A DNA stretch of 64,000 bases from Locusta migratoria (Eukaryota > Arthropoda > Insecta > Orthoptera > Acrididae): NCBI GenBank assembly GCA_026315105.1, contig CM048746.1, positions 565,949,940 to 566,013,939 on the forward strand, in the 5' to 3' direction. Below, piece by piece: positions 1 through 10,357 of the stretch (positions within the stretch are counted from its first letter, which is position 1; the number at the start of each line of letters is the position of its first letter). Under the pieces are notes generated by a model. It was given only the letters and a program-made list of their open reading frames with translations, was not told the DNA's origin and searched no databases. The position numbers and the translations under genes were made by a program.

Positions 1-560
1 TCTACCCCTATATTGCGAAATACAAAACGAGCTGCCCTCTTCGGAACTTTCTCTATGTCGTCCGTCAGTGTCACTTGATACGAAGCAATACTTCAAAATA
101 GGACGAACTAGTGTAGGCAATTTCTTTAGAATAACTGTTGCATATTCTAAGTTGTTCGTAATTGTTATTCCTATGTATTTAGCTGAATTTTCTAAGTGTA
201 CATTTGGGTGTTTTATAGTGTAAACGAAGTTTAAGGGATTTCTTTTAGTGCTCAAATGGCTGACATCACATTTATTATTATTTAGGGTCGATTTCGAATT
301 TTAGCACTATAGAGATATCTTACCTAAATTATTTTGCAGCTGCTTTTGATCTTCGTTTTCATCGATAAACGACAGCACCATCCTCTAATGGTGTAAGAGA
401 GCTGCTTACATTGTCTCCTGACTCATTTGTAATGGTACGAAATAATAGGGGCCCTGGGGAACTCCAGATATCACTTCTGCTTTACTTGATGACTTCCCAT
501 CAGTTACAACGTACTGTGTCCTTTCTGACAGAAAATTGCGAATCCAATCACAGTCGATGG
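1..560 (-). pseudogene. CR1/Jockey-like LINE RT remnant (family A), truncated by window edge
   Basis: Read on the minus strand, this encodes reverse-transcriptase pieces of the LINE family that recurs at 28 kb, 54 kb, 60 kb and 62-64 kb. Near 470-555 the reading gives DWIRNFLSERTQYVVTDGK followed by a broken SGVPQG motif (RT palm region). Near 1-60 it gives the AARFV-type segment found downstream of the palm in the other copies. The reading frame is broken by indels, and the FADD-containing stretch around 200-400 is strongly decayed. The 3' end of the element lies outside the window. Family A is assigned to the CR1/Jockey group from motif style only; the exact clade is not established. Confidence 0.75.
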
Positions 561-723
561 ATATAGTTGACTGGCAAATCCGGCCAGTGGATTACAAGTC
601 TGTAGAACTGATTATTAATCACATCTCATCAAAAGAACTTTGCCCCGGCAATCAGGGACCTCTGTCGGCTTGGCTAACTACAGGACGTCAGATCCGTGAA
701 GGTAGTAGTTTTCGGACGCTGCA

Positions 724-893
724 CGGCAGTAGCCGTACGCCCTAGGGGTCCTTGCTGCGGAGTGAGCGGTTGCTTCCCGTCGGAGGCACGAGTTCTCCCT
801 CGGAAATGTCCTTAGCATAAGTTAGTTTAAGTAGTTTGTAAGTCTACACTCTGATGACCACTACAGTTGGGTCCCACAGCTTTACAAACATTT
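724..893 (+). repeat. tRNA-derived SINE, family S1, diverged
   Basis: Matches the S1 pattern: a degenerate tRNA-like head (GCAGTAGCCGTACG, CTTGCTGCGG, GTCGGAGGCACGAGTTCTCCCT as A-box-like and B-box-like parts) and a tail with TAGTTTAAGTAGTTTGTAAG, CTGATGACCAC and TTTACAAACATT. The B-box region is mutated, so pol III activity is unlikely. Confidence 0.7.
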
Positions 894-1038
894 ATTCGTA
901 CGCCTGGTACATTAATGTAAAATCGTTTCAATACGACGTATTCTTCGAAGACCACAGGGACGTTAGTTTGAGTTCAGGTCCTACTTCCCCAAACGCGGAA
1001 GCACACTCGTTTCTCCCGTCGTTCTGCTGAAGACCCCT

Positions 1039-1182
1039 TGTAGCGAATTACATTAGTAGCGCAGCGATTTGTCAATACAACACAACACTTTATTTACAAT
1101 ATCACAGAACATATAAAACAAAAGGAGTTTACAAAACGTAAATCAGAGATAACACTGTCTTAGTTAAGTACATCGATTCACA
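1039..1182 (-). repeat. BEL/Pao 3' LTR
   Basis: This 144 bp segment aligns over its whole length with 5239-5390. On the minus strand it begins TGTGAATCG and ends CGCTACA, the usual TG...CA form. Shared blocks include ACATTAGTAGCGCAGCGATT and CACAACACTTTATTTACAAT. The differences between the two LTRs (several substitutions and small indels) indicate an old insertion. Confidence 0.8.
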
Positions 1183-1202
1183 ACGTCCTCCTCACCCTGG
1201 TC
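1183..1202 (-). promoter_or_regulatory. polypurine tract of the BEL/Pao element
   Basis: On the minus strand the bases just before the 3' LTR read GGGTGAGGAGGACGT, a purine-rich run at the position where plus-strand DNA synthesis is primed in LTR retrotransposons. Assigned by position and composition. Confidence 0.5.
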
Positions 1203-2260
1203 AACCTCCAAGGGGGGCCGCGCTATCTGCTGTCCTTCTGATGTGCGCAGTATTATCGTCCTTATTTTGTGATCTCTTCCGTGTATACATTTTTCTATTT
1301 TCCCTTTCTTTCACATATGACGTGGGCGTCCATCCTCTTGAATCAAATCCAGTTCACCAGGTCGGAAATAAATACATCTTTCAGCTGTGCCTCAAACTTC
1401 GTGAAAACGTCTAAGCTCCATGAGATATTCCTTGGTCCATCTTTTCCAAAAGTCGTCTGTTAGTTTCTGCCGTAATTTAAACTCTTTGGTCAGGCTGTGA
1501 GTTACCATAGGTTCTGTTCCAGTGGGCAGATTTTATAACCCTTCACCCACTACAAAAGTGTGCTGGCAACAGAGGTTCTGCGTCATCTCCTGGAGAGATT
1601 GGCCTCGAGTTTACAGCAGCTTCGATACTGACCAAGGTGGTATACAGTTCTTCTGCAGTCAACCTAGAGCTTCCCAAAACTTCCTGTAAACATCGCTTGA
1701 CAGTGGCGATTATCCTCTCCCAACATCCTCCCACTAAGACGCCCAAGGTGCAATGAACTTTCAAGTTATTCGTTTTTGGCAAAAAGCGATGGGTTTCTGA
1801 GGCAGTCAGTGAGCTCCTTTACAACAACAATAAAAGTGAGCTCCATAATTCTGTATTGGTGGGGTGGCATGGAAGGTCTTTGCATTGTCAGTGTAGCTGG
1901 TGTGCGGCAATCCACGTCAACAAGCAGATCTTTGTAAATCCATCAAAAATGTGTCTGTGTTCATATTGGAGCACAGTTCTAAATGCACCGCGCGCGGTAT
2001 TGCAGACGTGAAGAGTTCTGTATACGCCTTTTCCATTGTCATGCCTGTCTTGATGAAAAGAGGGCCTGAAAATCAATTCCAGTGACAGTATAAGGCTTAG
2101 ATGGTCTCATTCGATCTGCAGGTGGGGGAGCTTCAGTTTGTTGTTCTGTTAAATTTTTCTTAATCTTGCATGGTACGCATTTATTTAGGACCTTTTTAAT
2201 GGTTTGTCGACCTTTAAGTATCCAAAATTCTTTCACAAGTTCGGAAAACACTATTCTGAC
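1203..2260 (-). pseudogene. BEL/Pao integrase remnant
   Basis: Reads on the minus strand as the zinc-binding N-terminal and core portions of a BEL/Pao integrase. Around 2060-2251 the frame gives LVKEFWILKGRQTIKKVLNK then CVPCKIKK and PADRMRPSKPYTVTGIDFQ, the typical HHCC-core junction. Around 1543-1782 it gives GGCWERIIATVKRCLQEVLG and EAAVNSRPISPGDDAEPL, the diagnostic C-terminal core (WERMI/NSRPL type motifs). Near 1200-1270 a C-terminal strand reads RTIILRTSEGQQIARPP. Stops and frameshifts separate the pieces, so no functional enzyme can be made. Confidence 0.85.
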
Positions 2261-2830
2261 TCCAAAATGATGGATATCAACGTGTTTTTGAAATATGGGG
2301 AGTCTCTTGAAGTGGTGTGAACCCTCAAGAAGTATTGGATGTCGATCACTGGTAAGTTCTCAAAACTGTAAACTACCACCCAAACGAACCATCTTCAATC
2401 AATGGGTTAAAGCGCGTAATTTTATAATCTGGCGGGATAGGTTCACCATTCTGACGTGCTTGGATTTCCCGCGTGAAACATTGTAATCCAATATGTGCAT
2501 ACATTTTGGAGCTTGATTGTTTTTAGTTCTCCAGTAATTTTACCTTTGTGACGAATCTTACGTATGAAGCGAAGGATCCAGGCAATTGTACGAATTAGTC
2601 TCCAATAGGAACTAAATAAGAAAATTTCCATGAGCTGGAAGGTATAGCAAGTGTCATCACTTGTTTTACATTCCTTCTCTCTTCCGGTGGGTCAAGGCGT
2701 GTTTTAGAGCACCAGATGGCCAACATTCTTCTGGGTGTGTACGCCATGGTGGTCCTTCCCACCGGACATGTGCAGACTAGATTTGATTGCCAAGAATACA
2801 TCATGTTAAGTGACGTGTGCACAAGATTGA
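2261..2830 (-). pseudogene. BEL/Pao pol connection region (downstream of missing RNase H)
   Basis: Minus-strand readings in shifting frames give SSYWRLIRTIAWILRFIRK (about 2560-2620), then a stretch corresponding to GEPIPPDYKI, FNPLIEDGLVRLGG and LPVIDRHPILLEGSHHF. These are the conserved linker between RNase H and integrase in BEL/Pao polyproteins. At least three frameshifts or stops are visible. Its upstream neighbour is the start of the RT region, so the polymerase core is missing between them. Confidence 0.75.
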
Positions 2831-3480
2831 AATTCTTGGAAGAGGACAGAATCTTCGTTGGTCTTTACTGTATCATGATGTGCAGTTACACCAGTTGTCT
2901 CTAGATTCCAAAATGATCTCAACTGGTCATCTGTGGGCATCTGAGCCTGAATTACAAAGTTAACGATAGCTAAATTCGTACAGTTAGCATATCAGCCCCC
3001 TCTGAGAATCCAACTAAATATGGTGGGAAACAGAACAATGGATTCAGAAATACGGGTAGGTAGACTATCGGTTACAATCTTCCAGTAATGATGACTTCCA
3101 ATTAAAAGCTTTATAGGCATATCTTCTTGGAAATCGGTCAGTAGATCAGCTAACTGCAGTGTACGGACATGTGCCATTTTCTTATTATTTTGTGGTACTC
3201 TGGGTTGAGGCGTGAAGAAGTGGTCACTTTCATACTCGCTGATGTAAGTCGTAGAATCAGTCCACACTCCTCTAATTTCGAAATTAACACTGCCGCGAGG
3301 AACTCGTATGAGTTTCGAACGTCCAGACACTAAGTTGTCGTTGATCTACCGAAGGCAGTTTTAAATCTTCTAATAATGATTTTGCTATGAACGATGCTTG
3401 GCTTCCGTTGTCTAGCACACATCGAATAAGTTTACTTTGTCCTGTTGGGCCTACTATGCTCACCTGAGCTGTTTGCAAGA
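2831..3480 (-). pseudogene. BEL/Pao protease and start of RT region
   Basis: At 3284-3478 the minus frame reads QTAQVSIVGPTGQSKLIRC then VLDNGSQASFIAKSLLEDL, the aspartyl protease with the active-site triad as DNG where most family members have DSG. After a frameshift near 3330 the product continues with GVWTDSTTYISEYESDHFF, PIKLLIGSHHYWKIVTD and FSWILRGG, the usual protease-to-RT spacer. It then decays through LRSFWNLETTGVT, the last recognisable part before the palm domain, which is missing. Confidence 0.8.
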
Positions 3481-4436
3481 ATGTAAAAGTGGTTGTATTT
3501 TACTAACAGAACTGACATTGTTCTGTGTTCCAGAGCTCTTCAACGTCGTACCGGTACTTCCAACACATATTGACTTATGATGTGGTCGGAGTATGTCCCC
3601 TTCTGAGAGGCCCGTTTGCTTGACATTAATAAGCCATCGTCGGCAGATATCATCAGGAAAAGCTCTCAGAATTATTGGTATTAACACCCGACCATAAGCT
3701 TTTATATGTTCACCGAGCGCTCGCAAGGCTTGTATTCTGCGGTTACAATCGATAAATGTGGAATTGAGTGATTCTGGATTCAGAATGGGTTTAACAGATT
3801 CCAACTAACCCAAGTGAGCTTGTATAATTCTGTTTTTATCACCATAGCGAACTGTGTTTTCTTAGTTTCTTCGTATGGGTCAGGTATCACTGTGATACCA
3901 TCTACTAAATACTTTGTTTCACCTTCTAAGCAAGCGCGCAAAAATGTGTGTTTATGAATGGTGGATATCGTAGGATCTTGATCAATAGATTGCTGAAACT
4001 GCTTCCAAAAACGACCCCAGTTCTCAACAGCCCCAGAAAACGTCTCAAGCTTTATAGTGGGAAGTCTGATATTAGATAGTGAAGCAACTGGGCTGTCATA
4101 GGAGGTTGTTTGTTACTGACGGTAGTATGCGCCATAGAATTCCTATGTTTCCGTTCTATTCACCTTAACGTCCGTAAAATAACGCGTTTGGCAGCTTCTA
4201 TGTACTCGTCGCATTTGGACACCTCAGCAGCATACTCAGTGTCGTCGAGAAAAGTGTGTATTTTGGAATCAATATTATTATTATTGTATACAACAGTTCC
4301 TTTAGAAGATTCATAATCTGTCATTAAAATCGTGAACTTGGTTCAAAATGCATGTAATATTAGTTCTTGGTCTCGTTCGTTCTCTCTTTAACCGCTGTAA
4401 CTGAATGTTACTATCAATATTTTCTGTATCTGACAT
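3481..4436 (-). pseudogene. BEL/Pao gag remnant
   Basis: The likely start is the methionine at 4436 (MSDTENIDSNIQLQRLKRER, with RTRPRTNITCILN after it), chosen because this N-terminus matches BEL gag; an upstream in-frame Met at 4493 is less likely. Downstream, around 3830-4085, the minus strand reads LPTIKLETFSGAVENWGRFW and KHTFLRACLEGETKYLVDG, the family gag core (DUF1759-like). The C-terminal part at 3460-3804 contains NRRIQALRALGEHIKAYG and LIPIILRAFPDDICRRW. Frame breaks near 3800 and 4100-4300 make it non-functional. Confidence 0.8.
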
Positions 4437-4646
4437 TGTGAGCTGATTGCAATTGTGTACACTCGTCAATGCAGTTCCATAAACAATCAACAAATGGCAG
4501 CACTTGTCATAAACGAGCTACAGACGTAGTGCAAGATGTGACATTTATCAGTTCTTAAGCGCCAACAGAACAGCAACAATACCAGAAAAGCATGCAACAA
4601 TTTAATTAACTGCTCTTTACAAATTGTACTACGATATATATGCAGT

Positions 4647-4947
4647 CAGTGGCGTAACTAGGACTTGGCTTTTGGGGGGGGGGGGGGATAGATCTGCTTG
4701 ACGTGCAAAATTTTAGTCAGTTTCCAGACAGACTGCCATCTACCACTCCCGTCGAATAAACTAACTCACTCCCTTCCAATGAAAGTTTATGGTAAAACAC
4801 CCCAAGTTTCCAATCTTTACCAGATTGCTGTTATACGATTTCTTTTTCTTTACTTTTTTCTCTCTCTCTCTCTCTCTGTCTTTTTTTTTGGGGGGGGGGG
4901 GGGTTCTATCCCCCTCATCCCCCCCCCCCCCCAGAGTTACGCCACTG
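4647..4947 (+). mobile_element. MITE-like inverted-repeat element in the BEL leader
   Basis: Begins CAGTGGCGTAACT and ends AGTTACGCCACTG, a perfect 13 bp terminal inverted repeat. TATGCAGT lies on both sides (4639-4646 and 4948-4955), compatible with an 8 bp target duplication, though the right copy abuts the next element. The interior is anonymous apart from G and C homopolymers and a (CT)n run. Open frames across it are artefacts of the homopolymers. The superfamily is not assigned; 8 bp would suit hAT. Confidence 0.7.
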
Positions 4948-4951
4948 TATG

Positions 4952-5049
4952 CAGTGGCGGATTTCGAGATATTTGGAGGCCTCCCAAGACGAGGTCCGGT
5001 GCGGTCCGCTCCTTCCGCCCCCCCCCCCCCCCCCCTCAGTCCGCCACTG
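4952..5049 (+). mobile_element. small inverted-repeat element adjacent to 4647-4947
   Basis: Starts CAGTGGCGGATTT and ends CAGTCCGCCACTG; the outer CAGTGGCGG ends are inverted repeats. It contains an ~18 nt C run. It may be a separate MITE sharing the CAGTGGCG end with its neighbour, or the second half of a composite. Confidence 0.5.
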
Positions 5050-5216
5050 TATACATGGCGTGATAATCCAGTTGAACTTAGCTGTGTATGCATGCGTCTG
5101 ACGGCAGATCATTTTGTCGCCTGGCGTGACAAATCGCTGTAGTGAACCCTTCGTGATATTGGCGCGTGAAGTGAGTAAAAATTCTTGGATGTCACGCGTC
5201 AATCGTGGAATCTTAC

Positions 5217-5238
5217 CGATTTTCGGCACCAAAAATAA
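5217..5238 (-). promoter_or_regulatory. tRNA primer-binding site of the BEL element
   Basis: Directly downstream of the 5' LTR on the minus strand the sequence reads TTGGTGCCGAAAATCGG. The TTGGTGCCGAAA core is a common primer-binding site in insect LTR retroelements. Its position a few bases from the LTR edge supports the call. Confidence 0.65.
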
Positions 5239-5390
5239 TGTAGCAAATGACATTAGTAGCGCAGCGATTTGTCAATAGAGCACAACACTTTATTTACAAT
5301 ATCACGGAACATATAAAACGAAATGAGTTTACAAAACATAGAAAATCAAAGATAATACTGTCTTAATTAAGTACATCGATTTCAAACACA
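5239..5390 (-). repeat. BEL/Pao 5' LTR
   Basis: Pairs with 1039-1182. Homology stops where the sequence becomes CTTTATCCCATG at about 5391, which sets the outer edge. The exact end (5388 or 5390) is ambiguous because of a CACA run. Confidence 0.75.
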
Positions 5391-7166
5391 CTTTATCCCA
5401 TGTGTCCCACTTATGGCGGAACACCGCATTGCCTTCGAGGGCCAGAAGGAGTTCGCGGGATTAGCACCTGTTAAATCGGTCACAGAGCAGTCCTTCCTGT
5501 CTGGGTAGGCAGGTAGTTAGTATTGGTGGCCCATCTTACACGGCAGTCGAGGTCAGTCTTCAGTTGAAGGCAGTTGGTGACCATCGCCAGTGAATAAGTC
5601 GCCGCTGTTATGCATGTGTATGACAGCTACACGCATGGCGGCCTATGATCGCGTGGCTGATTATCTTCAGGCGGCCAACTTTTTCAGAAATCAATGCGGA
5701 ACATTTCGAAGATGTGAAGGAGAACTAATATCACGTGACTCATTGTGCCAGTTATTCTGAAACTGAGAAAGAAATTTAGGCCAGTAGGCCTACTCATTTA
5801 CTTTTAAAGTAATATACCTAACATAAGTGAAATTTTATTCTAAATTTTGAATTTTTATTTACAGTTCATGAATAATTTCTCCTCTGCTATTTTGAAATTT
5901 TAAGTCTGACAATTTTACACATTATTTCTCCGTTATGCTTTTTCGATCGCCTTCGTTGTCTGTACTACTTTTATTTGTTTCAGCTCCTAGAGCATCGTCC
6001 TCCACACATTTTGATAAATAGCTTACTCCGACCAAAGAATTTTGTATTGCAATAACCTCGAATTAAATTTTGATAAAACTACTTCTTAAAACCATTTGAA
6101 CTATTCTATTACAGAAATTCTTTCGATGAAGTGCGGAGTTTACTTTTGCCTTACTGCTGCAATGCTCACTCACTTTCGTTGCTGCATTTTCAGAACTTCC
6201 CCACCTTTTTATTCCTGACGGAAATAAGATGAATGCTGACATTGTATTTGCATGTCAGATTTTTAAATAGTTTATACAGACTGTGATAATATTACATTAT
6301 GTTTGCCACCTTGAGTACCGAAAAATATTCCATTACACTTCTTGAAACATACTTAAGAAGGCACAGAAAAATGGAAAAACAGTATTTTTTAATAAGTCAT
6401 CCTGTCACCAAATGTAATACCAGTTTTTTAAAAAAATCTACTGCTAGCGAATTTGTCATTCTGAAATAGTTAGATGATGTATATAGTTCTTTCTATTTTC
6501 TATTTAATATAAGAAGACTGTCATTTATGCGTATATGATGCATTGTGAAGTTGACTAGCAAGCAGTATAACATAGCGTGCCGTACACAAATAGTTTTGGC
6601 TTGTGTTCTTAGAACAACAATTTTAAAATTACGGGAATACGGGACGCTTTTGCCATTTTTCAGGACATTTTAGTAATTATCCCAATGTGGGACAACGTGT
6701 CCAAATGCGGTACTTTCCCGGGACGATGGGCTGCCTTAGATTATCTTCGATACTTCATTCATTGTATCACGTTTCCATAATCTCTGTATTAACCGCCCGT
6801 ACCTCGGCCAGTCTCGTCGCCCCTCAAGGCTACCGGTACTTTCAGTATTTCTGGGTGCATGCTCTCGTAATTCAGGGCTTGAAACTGCTATCATTATATA
6901 AGCAGTATATTTCACTAACATGATTGCAATGTCTTGACCTACAGCAAGACGACTTCCCACCAGTCTCTCCACTTAACTTTCGTGTAGTAAATGGTATCCA
7001 CGTGCAAGAGGGGAACCATAATTCATCGTGCTCCATTCCAAGAATACATGCAACATCTTATGAAATCTGTGTGTTATTTCATGGTCTGTGGTTTCCCCAT
7101 GTGGTCTCTTTTATTTTCATAATTGCCGCACAAAAGTTCCTCGTGATCCGTAAACCTACGTACTGG
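5391..7166. other. no recognisable gene or repeat
   Basis: AT-rich anonymous sequence. Two opposed frames at 6687-6923 and 6736-6972 overlap each other and resemble no family I know. Confidence 0.5.
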
Positions 7167-7305
7167 ACAACCATTTCCCCCGGAGATTCGAATCCTCCCT
7201 CGTGTATGGGTTCTCATGTGTATCCTTACTGTATGTTAAGTAGTTTGTAAGGCTAGGGACTGTTGACCATAGCATTTTGGTTCAATAGGTTTACGGTCAT
7301 TTGAT
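7167..7305 (+). repeat. SINE S1 fragment, 5' end lost
   Basis: Contains the B-box-like GGAGATTCGAATCCTCCCTC followed by the tail features TTAAGTAGTTTGTAAGGC, GGGACTGTTGACCA and a TTTTGGTTCAATAG block. Confidence 0.6.
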
Positions 7306-8256
7306 ATTTACATAATTCAACACTGAAACCCTGCCGGACTGATGGAACCTGATGCCTGCCACGGTGGGGACAGAACAAGAATCTCAGGTTGTGAATAAAT
7401 ACAGTGCATTCATTAGAGGTTTTATCACAGTCATTTCGTCAAATCAACAATAGCCACTAAATGTTTTAGCTTTTTCTGTTTTGCTTCACTCTTATTGAGC
7501 TACATATCCGTGGGACAAACTTCAGACGAGGTTCCTCAAACCACTGGTCGTGGCAACAAAGCTTTACTGCAGGGTCAGTGGACGAGGGAGGCAGTGGCGA
7601 GTAGTTTGATTCGGCATGCTACGTTTGACAGATTACAGCGTACACCACCTCAAAAGATTACCTGAGTCATATCATGTCACGTCACGCACAGTTAAGTCGT
7701 GATCGCGTAGCTTACTGGCTAGCTGCTCGCGCAAATTTCAAAGCCTTCTGATTGTTACACGCAGCAGGTATGAGCTGCATGTGCTTGCATAAAATATTTT
7801 TTGACTACGAGTGAATACCTAAATGAAGTTAAAAAACCGCTTTAGTGAAAATAATCATCCTAATCACGATCAGAGTATTAAAATATTTGTGCGCCGCCAT
7901 ACAAATTGCACTTGTGTTACTGGTATTTGTACGAGTGCGATGCCTGGATAGGAATGAGGAGTAGAAATTTTTAAATTTTTGCTACCTTCCTATCGGTACT
8001 CACCAATAAGAATTGGGGAATACATAAATCAGGGTAGTAAAAGGTTTGTGGCGCCTTGTCTCTGTTCATAGGGGTGAGTTATGTATGTCGGCTTCTACGC
8101 CCTAACCAGCTAACCAAACTGTTTAAATAAGATCAATAATTAATATTAGTTTAGCCAGTCTCATAATCAGCAAATGGTGACGCGAAAAATATATTTAAAT
8201 AAACATAAATTAAAGCTCTGAATAACCAACAAAATGGATTCTATGGTAATGTTTTT
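7306..8256. other. no recognisable gene or repeat
   Basis: Anonymous AT-rich DNA; no open frame with family resemblance. Confidence 0.45.
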
Positions 8257-8450
8257 TCAAATGTTTGTAAATCTATCGGACCAAACTGCGTGGTCATCAG
8301 TCCGTAGCTTACAAACTACTTAACCTAAGGTAAACTAACCTAAGGACCACACACACACACACCCATGCCCAAGGGAGGACTCGAACCCCCGACTGTGAGC
8401 AGCCGCACGCTCCGCAGCGAGGCGCCTCGGCTACTCCATCGCGACGAAGT
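8257..8450 (-). repeat. SINE S1 (tRNA-derived), near full length
   Basis: Reverse-oriented S1: the plus strand reads AAATGTTTGTAAATCTATCG, GACCAAACTGCGTGGTCATC, then a CA-rich run (8347-8363), then CGAACCCCCGACTGTG and GCGAGGCGCCTCGGCTACTC. The head keeps a B box on the minus strand (GGTTCGAGTCCTCC form, slightly altered) and a class-II-like D arm. Confidence 0.85.
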
Positions 8451-9731
8451 AATCTTTTATATAAATGCAGTTGATTACTCTTTTTCGACATGAAAATGCG
8501 GAGATGGTCGTACTTTATACATGGTAAATAACTGAATATTTCCCCAACTACTGTTCATGAGAACCACAGTGAGTATCGCACGCACTCGAGAGCAAAAGTA
8601 CCAAATTATCACTCGTAAATTAGTTAAGTCCATCGAAATCGCAGTTCCAAATTAATCCGCGATTAATTACATTATTTGTTATAAAACACAGTTTGTTTTC
8701 ACATGAGTATACGATAGCTGAATTACCACAGTTCCACAGCTCTACTACCGTCCATAGTTTACCACTTTTTAACGAAAGTTCTGCAGTGACAGTCCCATAA
8801 ATTTTCTAAGTCCACACATGCCTATCTTCAAATCACGAGTTCGTAACGCGGCTTCAGACTGCCCAGCGTGACAGCCTATCACCACCACGTCCAAGTTACG
8901 AGTCCCTTCCCAAGCGTTCGAAAGCGTGCTCTACTTGCTCCCAAAATTGTTCAGTCTGGCTACCCTGCTGCCAACAGGCCATGCCGCGTACCCGCTGCTG
9001 GAACTTTCCACATGCATGTTCCCGCCATGTACCTGTTGCATTGGCATTGCTTGGTGGCTTGGTTCTGCTGACGAGGGTAGGTCTACGCCCCGCCAGGAGC
9101 GTAGGCAGAAGCCGAGCCACGTGGGGCAAGCTGTAACGAGACCTGAACGACACACCGACAAACTGGCGCTCTCTTGCGGTTCTGCCTCCTACCTCACTAG
9201 ACCTGCTCCCTTGAGCTCCGATTATGCCCTAACTTTGATTCCAAGATGTACCTTTAGGAACAGACCTCTATATCCCCCCGGTCCCATTTAGCGCCATGTA
9301 TTGTTTCCGCAGTAAAACACATTTAATTTTTTTTCCATACTACGACGTCTGTCTCATTTAAGCTCCATGACGATTTTTTGGCGCTGACATCTTTGCACTT
9401 TTTTACAACTACAATTGCAACCACATCTTTACAACTGCAATTGTAACCACTGGCTCTGCAAGGTATAATGGAAATGCATCCAAAGACACACAAAAGTTAA
9501 CTGAATTTCTTCCAACTTGGTTGGTCATCTGAATCACCAATGAAATCTCACTGTGAATTACTAAACGAACAATATTAATTGACAAGTGTAGATTTCTTTT
9601 CAACTCAGACATCAAAAACTATACTGTCAAAAGTTCAATTATTTTACTTATTTCGTAATACAGTAACAATAATAATTTATGTACAAAAATTCGACTTTTC
9701 TGTATAGCTAACAGATTGTTGGAATAATTTT
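8451..9731. other. no recognised gene; GC-richer stretch at 8860-9290
   Basis: Several overlapping frames on both strands (for example 8926-9291 plus and 8896-9153 minus) arise from a locally GC-rich stretch. None resembles a known protein, and opposing frames overlap fully, so none is called. Confidence 0.5.
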
Positions 9732-9859
9732 TGTCACGTCGGCCCCTTACAGTCCGGTACCACACACAACACAGAAGCGGCACGAGTTACCGCACACACA
9801 GGCGGAGCTCTTGAGCTTTTGCACGGCCGCCAACCCCGCACTATCCTCCATCTCTTACG

Positions 9860-10357
9860 CCCCCCCCCCTCGCCCACACCTCCCGATTCCTCGCACCCAA
9901 TTTACACCAGGTCTTCCTGTTTGGACACGGGGGTTCGAACTCCAGCCGTCCTGGCTCCCTGGGGTCATCCCACATAGGCCTCTTTGATGTACGGGTGGCG
10001 AACCGAGTAGCCGTCCGGCATCAAAACCAGCTTCGTCGCCGTTTTGTCGACCCCCCTGCTCCTCCCACTCCTCATTCGCATCCGTTTCTAAGCGCTCCCG
10101 CAGCGCCCCTACAACCATCTGATCCAGTCACTGTTTTAGGCCCTGCTCCCGCGAGTCAGCCACCGTCGTTGCCACGCACACAGCTCCCGAACATGGCAGA
10201 GACAGATGAACCCTTGCCGCTGGCACAACCAGAACATTCCGCCCGACTCGCCCAGCGATCGACACCCTACCCATCAGCAGCCGAGCTCCTCCCGCTCCTG
10301 CATACATTGGGGCGGTTCAACAGCAGCCCCAGCAGTCTCGGCTTGGGACGGGATGTG
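9860..10357 (+). pseudogene. gypsy integrase C-terminal tail
   Basis: The plus strand reads FTPGLPVWTRGFELQPSWLP then, after a frame change, VANRVAVRHQNQLRRRFVDP followed by a proline-rich tail. The pattern 'PG.PVW.R....WLPGV ... VRHQNQLR' is the chromodomain-like/GPY-proximal end of gypsy integrases. The open frame 9995-10582 covers this tail but then runs on into the LTR, so its C-terminal ~75 residues are not real protein. RT, RNase H and integrase core are absent. Confidence 0.75.

Larger units (their letters stand above)
1039..5390 (-). mobile_element. BEL/Pao LTR retrotransposon, internally deleted
   Basis: A roughly 4.35 kb element on the minus strand with matching short terminal repeats (1039-1182 and 5239-5390), a primer-binding-site-like sequence next to the upstream LTR, a purine-rich tract next to the downstream LTR, and gag, protease and integrase coding remnants in BEL/Pao order. 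The RT and RNase H domains that should lie between protease and integrase are absent. Frameshifts and stops break every domain. No clean target-site duplication was identified. It carries two unrelated inverted-repeat insertions at 4647-5049, so it is older than those. Confidence 0.85.

Noticed and set aside
4698..5253. Four overlapping proline/glycine frames on both strands
   Set aside because: They read through C and G homopolymers of inverted-repeat elements.
8896..9291. Overlapping frames on both strands in a GC-richer stretch
   Set aside because: Mutually antisense, no family resemblance; composition explains them.
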